Shown: positions 29,998 through 42,924, numbered from the stretch's first letter. The stretch is DNA of 64,000 bases from Ralstonia soli (GCF_023955655.1 NZ_JAMXHT010000001.1:744001-808000), one strand, 5' to 3'. Program-made: numbers and translations. The notes: a model not told the origin generated them from the letters alone.

Positions 29998-30746
29998 GCG
30001 GGCTCGCGGTAGCTGTCGGCGTCGATTCTACGCATTTCTGCTTCGATCCACGCTTGGACTTCGCGGTTGAGCTGGTCGCTGGTCTTGCCGGCGGTCGAGA
30101 TGGCCGGGCCGACCGACAGTGTGATCATGCCTGGATACTTCAGGAACGAGTTGCGCGGCCACACTCGCCCCGAGTTGTGCGCGATGGGGATGACCCAGGC
30201 GCCGGTATCGACGGCAAAGCGTGCACCGCCGCTCTTGTAGCGCGGCTTCGGATCGCCCGAGCGTGTGCGCGTGCCTTCCGGAAACATGATGACCCACGCG
30301 CCTTCGGCCAGGCGCTCCTTGCCCTGGCGTGCTACCGAGGCGAACGCGTTGGCGCCGTCCTTGCGGTTGATGTGCACCATCTTGAGCATGCCCAGCGCCC
30401 AGCCGAAGAACGGCACATACAGCAGCTCGCGCTTGAACACGTAGCACAGCGGGCGCGGCATGGTGGCCACGAAGGCCATGGTCTCCCACGCCGATTGGTG
30501 CTTGGAGAGCAGCACCACCTGCTTGTTGGTGGCGACGGCTTCTTCGATGTGCTCCCAGCCCTGGTATTGCCAGCGGATGCCGAGCAGCCAGCGCGCCATC
30601 CAGATGGCGGACTTGGTCCAGCCCGACACCATCCAGAAGCGGCGGGCCGGGTTCATGAACGGAAACACGATGAAGCAGGCCACCGCATAGATCGGCGTCC
30701 AGACAATCAGGAAAACGAGATACAGCAGCGAACGGATGAAAGTCAT
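29994..30746 (-). CDS. plsC: 1-acyl-sn-glycerol-3-phosphate acyltransferase
   Basis: Membrane-bound acyltransferase making phosphatidic acid. From ATG 30746 the 250-residue protein opens with a membrane helix (SLLYLVFLIVWTPIYAVA), then the catalytic motif SKHQSAWET (HX4E where most relatives have HX4D), and the glycerophosphate-binding MFPEGTRTRSG. VIPIAHNSGRVWPRNSFLKY is also typical. A longer open frame upstream to 30863 reads as low-complexity Arg/Pro sequence over gmhB and is rejected. gmhB ends ten bases upstream. Confidence 0.93.
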
Positions 30747-30756
30747 GGGGGCGAAT

Positions 30757-31335
30757 TCAAGGGGCGCGCGAGGGCATGCCCTGGGACGCGGGGGACAGCA
30801 GCGCACGCGCAAACGCGCGCAGGTCCTCGTGAATCTGGGTGCCGGGTGGCAGGTTGCCGGCATCGCGGGTCTTGATGCCCTTGCCGGTCAGCACGAGATG
30901 CGGCACCGCACCGACTTCCGCGCCGGCCTGCAGGTCGCGCAGCGAATCGCCGACCACCGGCACGCCGGTCAGGTCAACGTCGAAGCGGCGGGCGATCTCG
31001 CGCAACATGCCGGATTTCGGCTTGCGGCACTCGCAGGCGTCGGCGGCGGTGTGCGGGCAGAAGAAGACCGCATCGACGCGCCCGCCGTAGGTGGCGAGCG
31101 CCTTGTACATCTTCTCGTGCATCGCGTTGAGCGCAGCGGCCTCGAACAGGCCGCGCCCGATGCCGGACTGGTTGGTGGCCACCACCACCTGGTAGCCGGC
31201 CTGGTTCAACTCGGCGATGGCTTCCAGGCTGCCGTCGAGGGCGATCCACTCGTCGGGCGATTTGATGAACTGGTCGCTGTCGTGGTTGATGACGCCGTCG
31301 CGGTCGAGGATCACCAGCTTGGGGACGTGGGGCAT
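30757..31335 (-). CDS. gmhB: D-glycero-beta-D-manno-heptose-1,7-bisphosphate 7-phosphatase
   Basis: HAD-family phosphatase in ADP-heptose synthesis for the LPS inner core. The nucleophile motif is ILDRDGVINHDSD, motif II is VVVATNQSGIGRG, and the structural zinc site is visible in CPHTAADACECRKPKSGM (Cys-His-Cys-Cys). The last HAD motif is VVGDSLRDLQAG. Length 192 fits. It follows glyS and precedes plsC, both involved with envelope synthesis in the second case. Confidence 0.94.
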   Translation of the reverse strand: MPHVPKLVILDRDGVINHDSDQFIKSPDEWIALDGSLEAIAELNQAGYQVVVATNQSGIGRGLFEAAALNAMHEKMYKALATYGGRVDAVFFCPHTAADACECRKPKSGMLREIARRFDVDLTGVPVVGDSLRDLQAGAEVGAVPHLVLTGKGIKTRDAGNLPPGTQIHEDLRAFARALLSPASQGMPSRAP

Positions 31336-31366
31336 AGCAGACTCCGGACGACGCTCAGGGTACCAA

Positions 31367-33463
31367 TCAGGCGGCCAGCTTGGAGATGTCCGCCACGCGG
31401 TTCATCAGGCCATGCAGTTCGCCCAGCAGCGCCAGGCGGTTGTCGCGCAGTGCGGTGTCGTCGGCCATCACCATCACGCCGTCGAAGAAGGTGTCGACCG
31501 CTTCGCGCAGGCCGGCCAGCGTCTTCAGTGCAGTGGTGAAGTCGCCGCGCACGAAGGCATCGTGCACGTGCGGCTCGGCCGCGGCGACAGCGTCGTGCAG
31601 GGCGCGCTCGGCGTCTTCCTTGAGCAGTTGCGGCTGCAGCGCGCCGATGGCAACGTCAGTCTTCTTCAGGATGTTGGTGATGCGCTTGTTGGCGGCAGCC
31701 AGCGCTTCGGCTTGCGGCAGGGCGGCAAACGCACGCACGGCTTCGAGGCGCGCGACGATGTCGTCCAGGCGCTGCGGGCGCTGACTGACCACGGCTTCGA
31801 CTTCGTTGGTGCTGTAGCCCTTGTCCTTCAGGTAGCCGCGCAGGCGGTCGTACAGGAAGTCGGTGATGGCGGCCAGGTCCGGCTTGACCGCGCCAATACC
31901 GTCGAAGCTCGCAGCGGCAATCTGCAGCGCATCGTCAATCGTGAGCGTGAGCGGCTTCTCGATCAGCATGCGCAGGATGCCCAGCGCGTGGCGGCGCAGC
32001 GCGAACGGGTCTTTCTCGCCCGTGGGTTGTAGGCCGATGCCCCAGATGCCGACCAGCGTTTCGAGCTTGTCGGCCAGCGCCACGACGGTGCCGGTGGCGG
32101 TGCTGGGCAGCGTGTCACCGGCAAAGCGCGGCTGGTAGTGCTCGGAGCAGGCCAGCGCCACGTCGTCGGGTTCGCCGTCGTGGCGCGCGTAGTAGGTGCC
32201 CATCGTGCCTTGCAGCTCGGGGAACTCGCCCACCATGTCGGTCAGCAGGTCGGCCTTGGCCAGCAGCGCACCGCGCGAGGCGTGTGTGACATCCGCGCCG
32301 AGCTTCTCGGCCAGTTGGCCGGCAATCGCCTGCAGGCGCGACACGCGCTCAAGCTGCGTGCCGATCTTGTTGTGATAGACCACGCGCGAGAGCAGCGGCA
32401 CACGGTCGGCCAGCGGCTTCTTCTTGTCTTGCTCGAAGAAGAAGCGGGCGTCGGCCAGGCGCGGGCGCACCACGCGCTCGTTGCCTTCGATGATGGCTTG
32501 CGGCGTGTCGGTGGCGATGTTCGAGACGATCAGGAAGCGGTTGCGCAGATGGCCTTGTGCGTCCGTCAGCGCAAAGTACTTCTGGTTGGTCTGCATGGTC
32601 AGGATCAGGCACTCCTGCGGCACGGCGAGGAAGGCCTCCTCGAAGTGGCAGGGGTAGACCACGGGCCATTCGACCAGCGCGTTCACTTCATCCAGCAGCG
32701 CTTCGGGCATGACGACCGTATCGGCGCCAGCCGTTTTGAGCAGCTCGGCGCGGATGGCGTCCTTACGCTTGGCATAGCTGGCGATGACCTTGCCCTGGCT
32801 CTCCAGCGTGCTCGCGTACGAGGCGGCGTCGTTGATGACGATCTCGCCTCCCGCCGACAGGAAGCGGTGGCCCAGCGTGACGTTGCCCGATTGCAGCCCA
32901 AACGCGCTCACGGGAATGACGTCGCTATCCAGCAGCGCGATCAGCTTGTGCGCGGGGCGCACGAATTGCACGTTGTCACCGTTCGGGCGCTGGTACGTCA
33001 TCACCTTCGGAATCGGCAGGTTGGCGATGGTCTGCGACAGCGCGGTCTGCAGGCCATCGGCCAGCACGGCGCCGCGCGCGGTGTAGCGGTAGAAGAGCGA
33101 CTCGGCCTTGCCATCCGGTGCGCGCTCGAGCGAAGCAGGATCGATCGAGTCCACGCCCACGGTCTTGGCCAGCGCGGCCAGCTTCTTGACCAGCGGTGCG
33201 GCGGGCTTGCCCTCGGCGTCGAAGGCGATGGTCACGGGCAGCACCTTCTCGCGCAGTTCGCGGTCGGGCGCGGTGCGGCGCACGCCGGTGATCGATGCGG
33301 CCAGGCGGCGCGGCGTGGCAAAGCCTTCCACGGCGGCGCCTTCTTCGAGCAGGCCTTGCGCCGACAGACCCTCAAACAGCCCGCGTGCAAACGCCTCGCC
33401 CAGGCGGGCCAGCGCCTTGGGCGGCAGTTCTTCGGTCAGCAGTTCGATCAGGAGGGTGGACAT
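31367..33463 (-). CDS. glyS: Glycyl-tRNA synthetase beta subunit
   Basis: Beta subunit of the alpha2beta2 bacterial glycyl-tRNA synthetase; it binds the tRNA. The 698-residue protein starts [25 protein letters not shown], with [20 protein letters not shown], the [19 protein letters not shown] stretch and [17 protein letters not shown], all typical. Its catalytic partner glyQ lies upstream, but a gene for a small secreted protein intervenes. Confidence 0.96.
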   Translation of the reverse strand: MSTLLIELLTEELPPKALARLGEAFARGLFEGLSAQGLLEEGAAVEGFATPRRLAASITGVRRTAPDRELREKVLPVTIAFDAEGKPAAPLVKKLAALAKTVGVDSIDPASLERAPDGKAESLFYRYTARGAVLADGLQTALSQTIANLPIPKVMTYQRPNGDNVQFVRPAHKLIALLDSDVIPVSAFGLQSGNVTLGHRFLSAGGEIVINDAASYASTLESQGKVIASYAKRKDAIRAELLKTAGADTVVMPEALLDEVNALVEWPVVYPCHFEEAFLAVPQECLILTMQTNQKYFALTDAQGHLRNRFLIVSNIATDTPQAIIEGNERVVRPRLADARFFFEQDKKKPLADRVPLLSRVVYHNKIGTQLERVSRLQAIAGQLAEKLGADVTHASRGALLAKADLLTDMVGEFPELQGTMGTYYARHDGEPDDVALACSEHYQPRFAGDTLPSTATGTVVALADKLETLVGIWGIGLQPTGEKDPFALRRHALGILRMLIEKPLTLTIDDALQIAAASFDGIGAVKPDLAAITDFLYDRLRGYLKDKGYSTNEVEAVVSQRPQRLDDIVARLEAVRAFAALPQAEALAAANKRITNILKKTDVAIGALQPQLLKEDAERALHDAVAAAEPHVHDAFVRGDFTTALKTLAGLREAVDTFFDGVMVMADDTALRDNRLALLGELHGLMNRVADISKLAA

Positions 33464-33536
33464 AGCGTTTGAATCGGTGACGTCGTTGTTCTGCGCTGCG
33501 CATGCGCAGCGGTTACGTTGTGAGGTTCAGCAGGGC

Positions 33537-34192
33537 TTAACAGGGCGAACCCGGCACGGGCTCCACGCCCGAGAGCAGCCACACGCCGTTCTGCTGCTGG
33601 AACTGCAACTGCGTGCCGGCACACTGGCCCGGCGGAGGCGGCGGTGCGATCGGCGCCGGCGTCGTGCCGGGCGCGGCGGCATCACGGCGCAGGAAGCGTG
33701 CAGACAGCGTGCCGCGGCGCGCGTCGTAGCGCACCTCCTGCAGCGTGCCCGACACGTTGAATTCCAGGCGGCTCGGCAATTGTGCCGACGAGCGGAACAT
33801 GCGCGCACGCCGCTGCGCCTTCGCGCCGGTGCCTTGCCATTCGACCCACGTGAACGGGAAGCGCAGGGCGGTGGCGTACGTGCGCAGCGGCACGCGGTGC
33901 CAGCCTAGATCGCGTGCGCCGGACAGGTCGCAGGCCATCGTGCGCGCCAGGCTCGTCCACTGGTCGAGCGAGGGCGGGGGCGGCGTCCATTCTGTGCCCA
34001 GCGCTTGCTGCAGCGGCTTGGAATCCGCCACGCAAAGCTGCGTCAGGTTGCTCGGCACGACAAAAACCTTTTCCGTCGATGCCGGCTTGGACGAGCGGTG
34101 CCGCGCCGCTTGCGCAACGCCGGCCGGCAGCGCCAGCGCGGCGATGGACGCAGCGGTCAGCAGAGCCAGGCCGCGCCGCGCACGGGAGGCCG

Positions 34193-34196
<4 letters not shown>
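33537..34196 (-). CDS. Secreted protein of unknown function between glyQ and glyS
   Basis: A 219-residue protein with a clear signal peptide ([20 protein letters not shown]). The mature part contains a cluster around [20 protein letters not shown] and [19 protein letters not shown], then a Pro-rich patch ([11 protein letters not shown]), and ends in GSPC; several cysteines fit a periplasmic, possibly disulphide-bonded protein. I recognise no family. Its ATG overlaps the glyQ stop (ATGA), so it is translated with glyQ. The same frame is open upstream through glyQ but that stretch is a shadow. Confidence 0.72.
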
Positions 34197-35182
<986 letters not shown>

Positions 35183-35324
35183 GGTGGGTCCCGTTGGTCC
35201 GCTGCGGCGTGCAACGGTGCTGTACGCCGCGCGGCGGTGGAATGCAGCGGCGGGCACGAGAAGCGCCTGGCTCCGCAGTTACGTGCATGAGCGCCGCAAA
35301 ACGTTGAATTTTAGCGTTTTTTGT

Positions 35325-35346
35325 CAGCCACTCCGGAAAGTGGCTG
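35325..35346. other. Hairpin between lnt and glyQ
   Basis: CAGCCACT and AGTGGCTG pair perfectly around a CCGGAA loop, 34 bases after the lnt stop. On the minus strand it is followed by A-rich, not T-rich, sequence, so it does not look like a standard terminator for lnt. The plus strand has T6 just before the stem. Confidence 0.35.
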
Positions 35347-35379
35347 GAAAGTCTCCGAGCGCAGGCGAATCAGTTCGCG

Positions 35380-36939
35380 CTAGCCCCGGCGACGGCGCAC
35401 GCATGCGATCAGCAAGACCAGCATGCCCAAGCCAAGTGCAGGTGCGTTGCCGACGCGCACAAACGGCGTCAGACCTTGCGTGCCCTGCACGTTTGCCTGC
35501 AGCGTGCCAAGCGTAAATACAGGGAGGAGCGCCTGCACGCTGCCGTCCGGGCGCACCACGGCGGTCGCCCCCGTATTGGTGGCGCGCAGCATCGGGCGGC
35601 CGGTTTCCAGTGCGCGCATGCGCGAAATCTGTAGGTGCTGGTCCAGCGCGATCGTGTCGCCAAACCACGCCAGGTTCGTCACGTTGGCGAGCATCGTGGC
35701 GGGCTGATCCGCGTGCCGCAGCGAGGCGGCGATCTCCTCGCCGAACAAATCTTCATAGCAGATGTTGGGGGCGATGCGCTGATCGGCCACCGTCATGGGC
35801 GGCTGCACCGGCAGGCCGCGGCGGAAATCGCCCAGCGGCATGTTCATCATGTTGACGAACCAGTGGAAGCCGAAGGGGATGAACTCGCCAAACGGCACGA
35901 GATGGTGCTTGTTGTAGCGGTACACGCCCTGGAAGTCGGGGCCGATGCCGAACACGCTGTTGGTGTAATCGACGCGCGAATCCTCGCTGGCAGCGCCGAA
36001 AAGCACGCTGGAGCGCGTGGTGTCCACATACGTGCGCAGGGCCAGCGCGATCTCCTGCGGCATCTCCTGGATCATGATCGGAAAGGCCGTCTCGGGCGTG
36101 ACCACCAACTGCGCGGGCTGCTCGGTGACCAGCTTGGTGTACAGCGCCAGCGAGCGCTCGATGCCGGTTTGCTGGAACTTCACGTCCTGCGGCACGTTGC
36201 CTTGCAGGAGGCGCACCGAGATCGGCTTGCCCACCGGCTGCGTCCACGCAATGCCGTGCAGCGGCCAGCCGGCCACCAGCACGATCGCGCCCACGATGCC
36301 CGCCAGCCAGTGCAGGCGGCGCTCGGCCGCCACGCACAGCAGGCCGGCCAGCACGGCTGCGATCAGCACGATGCCGTACACGCCCACCAGCGGCGCGTAG
36401 CCTGCCAGCGGACCATCGGTGTGCGCATAGCCGCCGTTGATCCAGGGGAAGCCCGTCCACACCGTGCCGCGCAGCCATTCCGTCACGGCCCATGCCGCAC
36501 CGAATACCAGCGCGGATGCAGTACCAGACCATCGCCCGCGTCTTGTTAGCCCCTGCCACGCCCACACCGCCAACGCCGGATGTAGCGCCAGGTAACCCGC
36601 GAACAGCAGCACGGCCAGCGCAGCCATCCACGCCGGCATGTCGCCGTAGACGTGCATGCTGATATAGAGCCACCAGATGCCCGACAGGAACCACCCGAGC
36701 CCGAAGGCGTAGCCCAGCCATGCCGCATCACGCAAGCGCGGCGCGCGCTGCACCAGCGCGGCCAGCCCCGTCAGCGACAGGATCTGCAGCCACCACCAGT
36801 GGTTTGGCGCGAACGACAGCGTATGCATGACGCCCAGCAACGCCGCCAGCGGCATCGCAAAGCGCAGCCGAGCGAGCGGCACAGGATGGGCGTCCTGCCG
36901 ACGGGACGGTGCGGCAGGGGTAGAGAACTGAGCGGGCAC
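35380..36939 (-). CDS. lnt: Apolipoprotein N-acyltransferase
   Basis: Inner-membrane enzyme adding the third acyl chain to lipoproteins. The N-terminal half has about six to seven membrane segments; the periplasmic nitrilase-like domain shows the catalytic triad in VVTPETAFP (Glu), the HHLVPFGEFIPFG region near the Lys, and APNICYEDLFGEE (Cys). The start is judged to be a GTG at 36939, seven bases after the corC stop, giving 519 residues, close to family length. An internal ATG before PLAALLGVMHTLSF is an alternative. It follows corC. Confidence 0.92.
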   Translation of the reverse strand: MPAQFSTPAAPSRRQDAHPVPLARLRFAMPLAALLGVMHTLSFAPNHWWWLQILSLTGLAALVQRAPRLRDAAWLGYAFGLGWFLSGIWWLYISMHVYGDMPAWMAALAVLLFAGYLALHPALAVWAWQGLTRRGRWSGTASALVFGAAWAVTEWLRGTVWTGFPWINGGYAHTDGPLAGYAPLVGVYGIVLIAAVLAGLLCVAAERRLHWLAGIVGAIVLVAGWPLHGIAWTQPVGKPISVRLLQGNVPQDVKFQQTGIERSLALYTKLVTEQPAQLVVTPETAFPIMIQEMPQEIALALRTYVDTTRSSVLFGAASEDSRVDYTNSVFGIGPDFQGVYRYNKHHLVPFGEFIPFGFHWFVNMMNMPLGDFRRGLPVQPPMTVADQRIAPNICYEDLFGEEIAASLRHADQPATMLANVTNLAWFGDTIALDQHLQISRMRALETGRPMLRATNTGATAVVRPDGSVQALLPVFTLGTLQANVQGTQGLTPFVRVGNAPALGLGMLVLLIACVRRRRG

Positions 36940-36946
36940 GGAAGAA

Positions 36947-37840
36947 TCAGGCGGGGTGAGAACCGGAGGTGTCGGTCGCGGTATTGCCGCCGGCCGGCGT
37001 GGTGATGCGGCGCACGAGCAGCACCTGCACCTGGCGTGCATCGGCGCGCAGCACGTCGAACTGCAGCGTGCCCAGGACGATCTTTTCGCCACGGTGCGGC
37101 ACGCGGCCCAGGTGGTTCGACAGCAACCCACCGATGGTGTCAACGTCGTCGTCGGAGAAGTGCGTGCCGAAGGCTTCGTTGAACTGGCTGATCTCGGTCA
37201 GCCCGCGCACGCGCATGTGGCCATCGGCGGTGGGCAGGATGTTGTCTTCTTCCTGGTCGAAGTCGTATTCGTCCTCGATGTCGCCGACGATCTGCTCCAG
37301 CACGTCTTCAATCGTGATGAGGCCCGCCACGCCGCCGTATTCATCCACGACGATGGCGATGTGGTTGCGATTGACGCGAAAGTCGCGCAGCAGCACGTTC
37401 AGGCGCTTCGATTCGGGGATGAACACGGCCGGGCGCAACATGTCGCGCACGTCGAAGTCTTCATCGGTATAGAAGCGCAGCAGATCCTTGGCCAGCAGGA
37501 TGCCGATGATGTTGTCACGGCTGCCTTCGTAGACGGGGAAGCGCGAATGCGCAGCTTCCTGCACGAAGGGGATGAATTCGGACGGTGCGTCGGCGATGTT
37601 GAGCGCATCCATCTGGGCGCGCGGGATCATGATGTCGCGCGCGCACAGGTCTGAGACCTGGAAGACGCCTTCGATCATCGACAGGGAGTCGGCGTCGATG
37701 AGGCTGCGCGCGTGGGCGTCTTGGAGGATTTCCAGAAGCTCGGCCCGCGATTCGGGCTCGGGCGAGATGAGGTCGGTCAGGCGTTCCAGCAGCGTACGGG
37801 GTTTGTCGGCTGGCTTCGGACTGGGATACGGATCATTCAT
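36947..37840 (-). CDS. corC: CorC/HlyC-type CBS-domain protein
   Basis: Cytosolic protein linked to magnesium/cobalt efflux, without membrane segments. The 297-residue sequence has a tandem CBS pair (RDIMIPRAQMDALNI... and RPAVFIPESKRLNVLLRDF, VVDEYGGVAGLITIEDVLEQ) and a C-terminal CorC_HlyC FAD-like domain (LGTLQFDVLRADARQVQVLL). Next to lnt and, one gene away, ybeY-phoH-miaB: the order corC(ybeX)-ybeY-phoH(ybeZ)-miaB is the usual proteobacterial one. Confidence 0.93.
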   Translation of the reverse strand: MNDPYPSPKPADKPRTLLERLTDLISPEPESRAELLEILQDAHARSLIDADSLSMIEGVFQVSDLCARDIMIPRAQMDALNIADAPSEFIPFVQEAAHSRFPVYEGSRDNIIGILLAKDLLRFYTDEDFDVRDMLRPAVFIPESKRLNVLLRDFRVNRNHIAIVVDEYGGVAGLITIEDVLEQIVGDIEDEYDFDQEEDNILPTADGHMRVRGLTEISQFNEAFGTHFSDDDVDTIGGLLSNHLGRVPHRGEKIVLGTLQFDVLRADARQVQVLLVRRITTPAGGNTATDTSGSHPA

Positions 37841-37881
37841 GGCGCGGTCGCGCGTCGTTCAACATCGGGCCAGCATACACC

Positions 37882-37910
37882 AAAAGCCCCGCCGTCCCGA
37901 TGACGGCGGG
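37882..37910 (-). terminator. Terminator after the Pro-Thr/His-rich protein gene
   Basis: CCCGCCGTC and GACGGCGGG form a nine-pair stem with a five-base loop; on the minus strand CTTTTGG follows. It lies about 90 bases after that gene's stop and 42 bases before corC, so corC-lnt need their own promoter or readthrough. Confidence 0.65.
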
Positions 37911-37916
37911 TGGCCG

Positions 37917-37960
37917 CCCGGCCTCCGTATGTGCTTCGAATTTCACATCTGGAGGCCGGG
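37917..37960. repeat. Long two-part hairpin downstream of the Pro-Thr/His-rich gene
   Basis: CCCGGCCTCC (37917-37926) and GGAGGCCGGG (37951-37960) form a perfect ten-pair stem. The loop contains an inner stem ATGTG (37929-37933) with CACAT (37944-37948). It lies next to a terminator and inside the same 162-base gap. The shape resembles a REP-like palindrome; other copies were not looked for outside the window. Confidence 0.6.
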
Positions 37961-38002
37961 TTCGAGCGGGTTGGAGCGATCGGTCTGCCGAGGGGGGAGC
38001 GG

Positions 38003-39313
<1,311 letters not shown>

Positions 39314-39641
39314 GATGACCTCCCCGCAGTGCCGCGCCCGTCTGTGCGTGGGGGCGGCCGATGGCGCTCGTTTGCGCCGACATTCGTTTGCTCGCTCGGG
39401 TGGCGGCTTATGCGAGGAGGATAGAAATCGCACCGGCAAAACCCCATGCGCCGTACGGAGAGCGGCGAGGGTGTCGGATGGCCGACGGGGAAGCCGGGGC
39501 GTATGCGCGGTTTGACGGGCGCAGGCATGCGCCAAATGGCGGAGGAAAACCCGGAAACCCTTATCCAGACTGGGTCTTCGTCAATGCGGTTGATTCAGCG
39601 TTGAAACAGCTGCATTGACAAAGGTAGGGCGCCTGAAATGC
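39314..39641. other. 328-base gap upstream of the Pro-Thr/His-rich gene
   Basis: No convincing gene. Frames on the plus strand (e.g. 39361-39618) are Arg/Gly-rich and lack a ribosome site. It should hold the promoter of the Pro-Thr/His-rich gene, but I see no good -35/-10 pair. Confidence 0.5.
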
Positions 39642-39665
39642 AAAACGCCGGCATGAAGCCGGCGT
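39642..39665 (-). terminator. Terminator after ybeY
   Basis: ACGCCGGC and GCCGGCGT pair perfectly around a five-base loop and on the minus strand run into GTTTTGCATTT. It starts 24 bases after the ybeY stop, ending the miaB-phoH-ybeY unit. Confidence 0.75.
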
Positions 39666-39688
39666 CGGAACAACAAGCGCGTTGCGCT

Positions 39689-40483
39689 TCAGCGATCTGC
39701 GTACGGATCGGCAAAACCGAGATCGCCGAGGATCTGGGTTTCGATGCCTTCCATCTCTTCGGCGTCGGCCGCGTCTTCGTGGTCGTGGCCCTGGGCGTGC
39801 AGCGCGCCGTGCACGATCAGATGCGCGTAATGCGCCTGCAGCGGCTTGCCCTGTTCCTTGGCTTCCTTCTCGACCACCGGGCAGCACAGCACGATGTCGG
39901 CCGAGACCGGGTCTTCCTCGCTCTCGGCGTACGAGAAGGTCAGCACGTTGGTCGCGTAGTCCTTGCCGCGGTACGTGCGGTTGAGCGTGCGGCCTTCCTC
40001 TTCGCTGACGAAGCGCACGTTGAGCTGCGCATCGGCAAACAGCGCGGGCGCGATCCACGCTTCGATGTCCGCTTCCTTGGGCAGCGCCTTGCGGGCAGCG
40101 GCCTTGAGATCATCGCCGTACTGCACGGTCAGGTCGAGCGTGAGCATGTCTGCGCCGCCGAACGTGTCGTCGAGGTCTTCCGTTCGCTCGGTTTGCACCG
40201 GCTCGGCTTCAATACGAAGCGTGACGCTGTCATGGTGCTCCGGACGCAGCGACAGCATGGCGTTCGTGTTGGTGTCCGAATGCTCGGCGACGAGGGTGAT
40301 GGCGCCATCGGCAGTGTCGGGCACGCTGATGATCAGGCTGCGGCCGTCGGCAAAGGCGATGCGCACGGCGCTGGCATCCACCGTCTTGGGTTTGCCCTTG
40401 GCGTCGAACACGTCGACGCGCGGGCCGAACGACTCGGTGGCTTCGGGTTGGGTCTTCTTGGTTTTGGTTTTAGCTTTGGCCAC
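39689..40483 (-). CDS. ybeY: rRNA maturation endoribonuclease YbeY with N-terminal extension
   Basis: Metal-dependent RNase needed for 16S rRNA 3'-end maturation and ribosome quality control. The catalytic motif is [16 protein letters not shown] (three zinc-binding His) and [18 protein letters not shown] is the family core. The protein has 264 residues where E. coli YbeY has about 155: the first ~110 residues are an added domain (Lys/Thr start, then a beta-rich stretch [21 protein letters not shown]) without an assignment. phoH stops two bases upstream. Confidence 0.93.
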   Translation of the reverse strand: MAKAKTKTKKTQPEATESFGPRVDVFDAKGKPKTVDASAVRIAFADGRSLIISVPDTADGAITLVAEHSDTNTNAMLSLRPEHHDSVTLRIEAEPVQTERTEDLDDTFGGADMLTLDLTVQYGDDLKAAARKALPKEADIEAWIAPALFADAQLNVRFVSEEEGRTLNRTYRGKDYATNVLTFSYAESEEDPVSADIVLCCPVVEKEAKEQGKPLQAHYAHLIVHGALHAQGHDHEDAADAEEMEGIETQILGDLGFADPYADR

Positions 40484-40485
40484 GT

Positions 40486-41478
40486 TCAGGCGTCCTTGTG
40501 CTGTGCATGGAATTCGTCATAAGCCTCGACGATGCGCGCCACCAGCGGGTGACGCACCACGTCGACGCTGGTAAAGCGCGTCATCGCCACGCCGCGCACG
40601 TCACGCAATACGTGCTGCGCTTCGATCAGGCCGCTCTTCTGGCCGCGCGGCAGGTCGATCTGCGTCGTGTCGCCGGTAATCACGGCCTTGGAGCCGAAGC
40701 CGATCCGCGTGAGGAACATCTTCATCTGTTCCGGCGTGGTGTTCTGGGCTTCGTCCAGGATGATGAAGGCGTGGTTGAGCGTGCGGCCGCGCATGTACGC
40801 AAGCGGCGCGATCTCGATCATCTGGCGCTCGAACATCTTCTGCGTCTTGTCGAAGCCGAGCAGGTCGTACAGCGCGTCGTACAGCGGGCGCAGGTACGGG
40901 TCGACCTTCTGCGCGAGGTCGCCGGGCAGGAAGCCCAGGCGTTCGCCGGCTTCCACGGCGGGACGCGTCAGCACGATGCGCTTGATGGCGTCGCGCTCGA
41001 GCGCATCCACCGCGCAGGCTACGGCCAGATACGTCTTGCCCGTGCCCGCTGGGCCGATGCCGAACGACAGGTCGTGCGAGAGGATGTTGCGCAGGTATTC
41101 GCGCTGCATCGGCGTGCGGCCATGCAGATCGGTGCGGCGCGTGTGCAATACCGGCGACAGGTCGTTGCCATCCGGCGCGTCGAGGTTCGACTCGGGCAGA
41201 TAGGCGCCGTGCGCGGCCACCTGGCGGGTTTCCACGAGGCCGAGCTGGATGTCATCCACCGACAGCGGCTCGCGCGCGCTGTTGTAGAAGGTCTCCAGCG
41301 CGTTAGCCGCGCCCTGCGCGTTGGCGCCGCGCACGGTGAACTTGGCACCGCGCCGGTTGATGGTCACGTCCAGCGCCTGCTCGATCTGGCGCAGGTTTTC
41401 ATCCAGCGGCCCGCACAGGTTCTGCAGGCGTGCGTTGTCGTTCTTGGGCGCGGTGAATTCAGCGGTGGTCGGTTTCAT
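40486..41478 (-). CDS. ybeZ: PhoH-family ATPase (YbeZ)
   Basis: A 330-residue cytosolic ATPase. Walker A is [19 protein letters not shown], Walker B lies in [20 protein letters not shown], and [13 protein letters not shown] is the family sensor motif; an N-terminal KH-like RNA-binding segment precedes it. YbeZ works with YbeY in RNA metabolism, and here it sits directly before ybeY with a two-base gap and 21 bases after miaB. Confidence 0.93.
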   Translation of the reverse strand: MKPTTAEFTAPKNDNARLQNLCGPLDENLRQIEQALDVTINRRGAKFTVRGANAQGAANALETFYNSAREPLSVDDIQLGLVETRQVAAHGAYLPESNLDAPDGNDLSPVLHTRRTDLHGRTPMQREYLRNILSHDLSFGIGPAGTGKTYLAVACAVDALERDAIKRIVLTRPAVEAGERLGFLPGDLAQKVDPYLRPLYDALYDLLGFDKTQKMFERQMIEIAPLAYMRGRTLNHAFIILDEAQNTTPEQMKMFLTRIGFGSKAVITGDTTQIDLPRGQKSGLIEAQHVLRDVRGVAMTRFTSVDVVRHPLVARIVEAYDEFHAQHKDA

Positions 41479-41499
41479 CCAATCCGTCTGTGTTGATGA

Positions 41500-42867
41500 T
41501 CAGTGGGTCACACGGTCGCCATCAGCGACCACCTCACCACGCAGCGAGTGCGGGAACGCGTGCACGATGCGCACGTCGAGCATCTGGCCGATCAGTTGAT
41601 CGCGGCGTGCCTGCGGCAGGTCGGGCAGCGCAAAGTTGACGACGCGGTTGTTCTCGGTGCGGCCGTGCAGCTCCGTCGGGTCCTTGCGCGACGGGCCTTC
41701 CACGAGGATGCGTTGCACGCTGCCGACCATGCCCTGGCTGATGCGCGCGACGTTCTCTTCGATGGTCGCCTGCAAATGTTTCAGGCGTTCGAGCTTGACG
41801 GCCTGCGGCGTATCGTCGTGCAGGTTGGCCGCTGGCGTGCCGGGGCGCGGGCTGTAGATGAAGCTGAACGAGGTGTCGTAGCCGATCTCGTGGATCAGGT
41901 CCATCGTCTTGGCGAAGTCCGCATCGGTTTCGCCCGGGAAGCCGACGATGAAGTCGGTGGCGATGGAGATGTTCGGCCGGATCGCGCGCAGGCGGCGGAT
42001 GCTGCTCTTGTATTCGAGCACCGTGTAGCCGCGCTTCATCGCCATCAGGATGCGGTCGGAGCCGTGCTGCACGGGCAGGTGCAGGTGATCGACCAGCTTC
42101 GGGTTGGTGGCGTAGGCCTCGATCAGGCGCGAGGAGAATTCCTTCGGGTGACTGGTCGTGTAGCGGATGCGCTCGATGCCCGGAATTTCGGCCACGTATT
42201 CGAGCAGCAGCGCGAAGTCCGCACGCTCGGTGGTGTCGCCCATCTTGCCGATGTAGGCGTTGACGTTCTGGCCCAGCAGCGTGACTTCGCGCACGCCTTG
42301 TTCGGCCAGGCCCGCCACTTCGGCCAGCACGTCGTCGAACGGGCGCGAGACCTCCTCGCCGCGCGTGTAGGGCACCACGCAGTAGCTGCAGTACTTCGAG
42401 CAGCCTTCCATGATCGACACGAAGGCGCTGGCGCCATCCACGCGCGCAGGCGGCAGGTGGTCGAATTTCTCGATCTCGGGGAAGGACACGTCGACCTGCG
42501 AGCGGCCTGTGCGGCGGCGCGCGGCAATCAGCTCCGGCAGGCGGTGCAGCGTCTGCGGCCCGAAGACGACGTCCACATACGGCGCGCGCGCCACGATGGA
42601 CGCGCCTTCCTGGCTGGCCACGCAGCCGCCCACGCCAACGACGAGGTCCGGCTTGAGGGCCTTGAGCGCCTTCACGCGGCCGAGTTCGGAGAACACCTTC
42701 TCCTGCGCTTTCTCGCGCACGGAGCACGTGTTGAAGAGGATCACGTCCGCGTCTTCGGGCGTGTCGGTGGGGACGAGACCTTCAGCCGCATTGAGCACGT
42801 CGGACATCTTGTCCGAGTCGTACTCATTCATCTGGCAGCCGTAGGTTTTGATGAAGACTTTTTTCAT
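41500..42867 (-). CDS. miaB: tRNA-2-methylthio-N6-dimethylallyladenosine synthase
   Basis: Radical-SAM methylthiotransferase acting on i6A37 of tRNAs. The N-terminal UPF0004 domain starts [19 protein letters not shown] with its cluster cysteine; the second and third are in [10 protein letters not shown] and [11 protein letters not shown]. The radical-SAM CxxxCxxC is in [20 protein letters not shown], and a TRAM domain ends the protein ([16 protein letters not shown]). Length 455 is typical. First gene of miaB-ybeZ-ybeY. Confidence 0.97.
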   Translation of the reverse strand: MKKVFIKTYGCQMNEYDSDKMSDVLNAAEGLVPTDTPEDADVILFNTCSVREKAQEKVFSELGRVKALKALKPDLVVGVGGCVASQEGASIVARAPYVDVVFGPQTLHRLPELIAARRRTGRSQVDVSFPEIEKFDHLPPARVDGASAFVSIMEGCSKYCSYCVVPYTRGEEVSRPFDDVLAEVAGLAEQGVREVTLLGQNVNAYIGKMGDTTERADFALLLEYVAEIPGIERIRYTTSHPKEFSSRLIEAYATNPKLVDHLHLPVQHGSDRILMAMKRGYTVLEYKSSIRRLRAIRPNISIATDFIVGFPGETDADFAKTMDLIHEIGYDTSFSFIYSPRPGTPAANLHDDTPQAVKLERLKHLQATIEENVARISQGMVGSVQRILVEGPSRKDPTELHGRTENNRVVNFALPDLPQARRDQLIGQMLDVRIVHAFPHSLRGEVVADGDRVTH

Positions 42868-42924
42868 GTGCCGTTCACAGTGGTTGACCTGGGGGCACGT
42901 GCTTCGTGGGGCGTTCTGTTCTGA

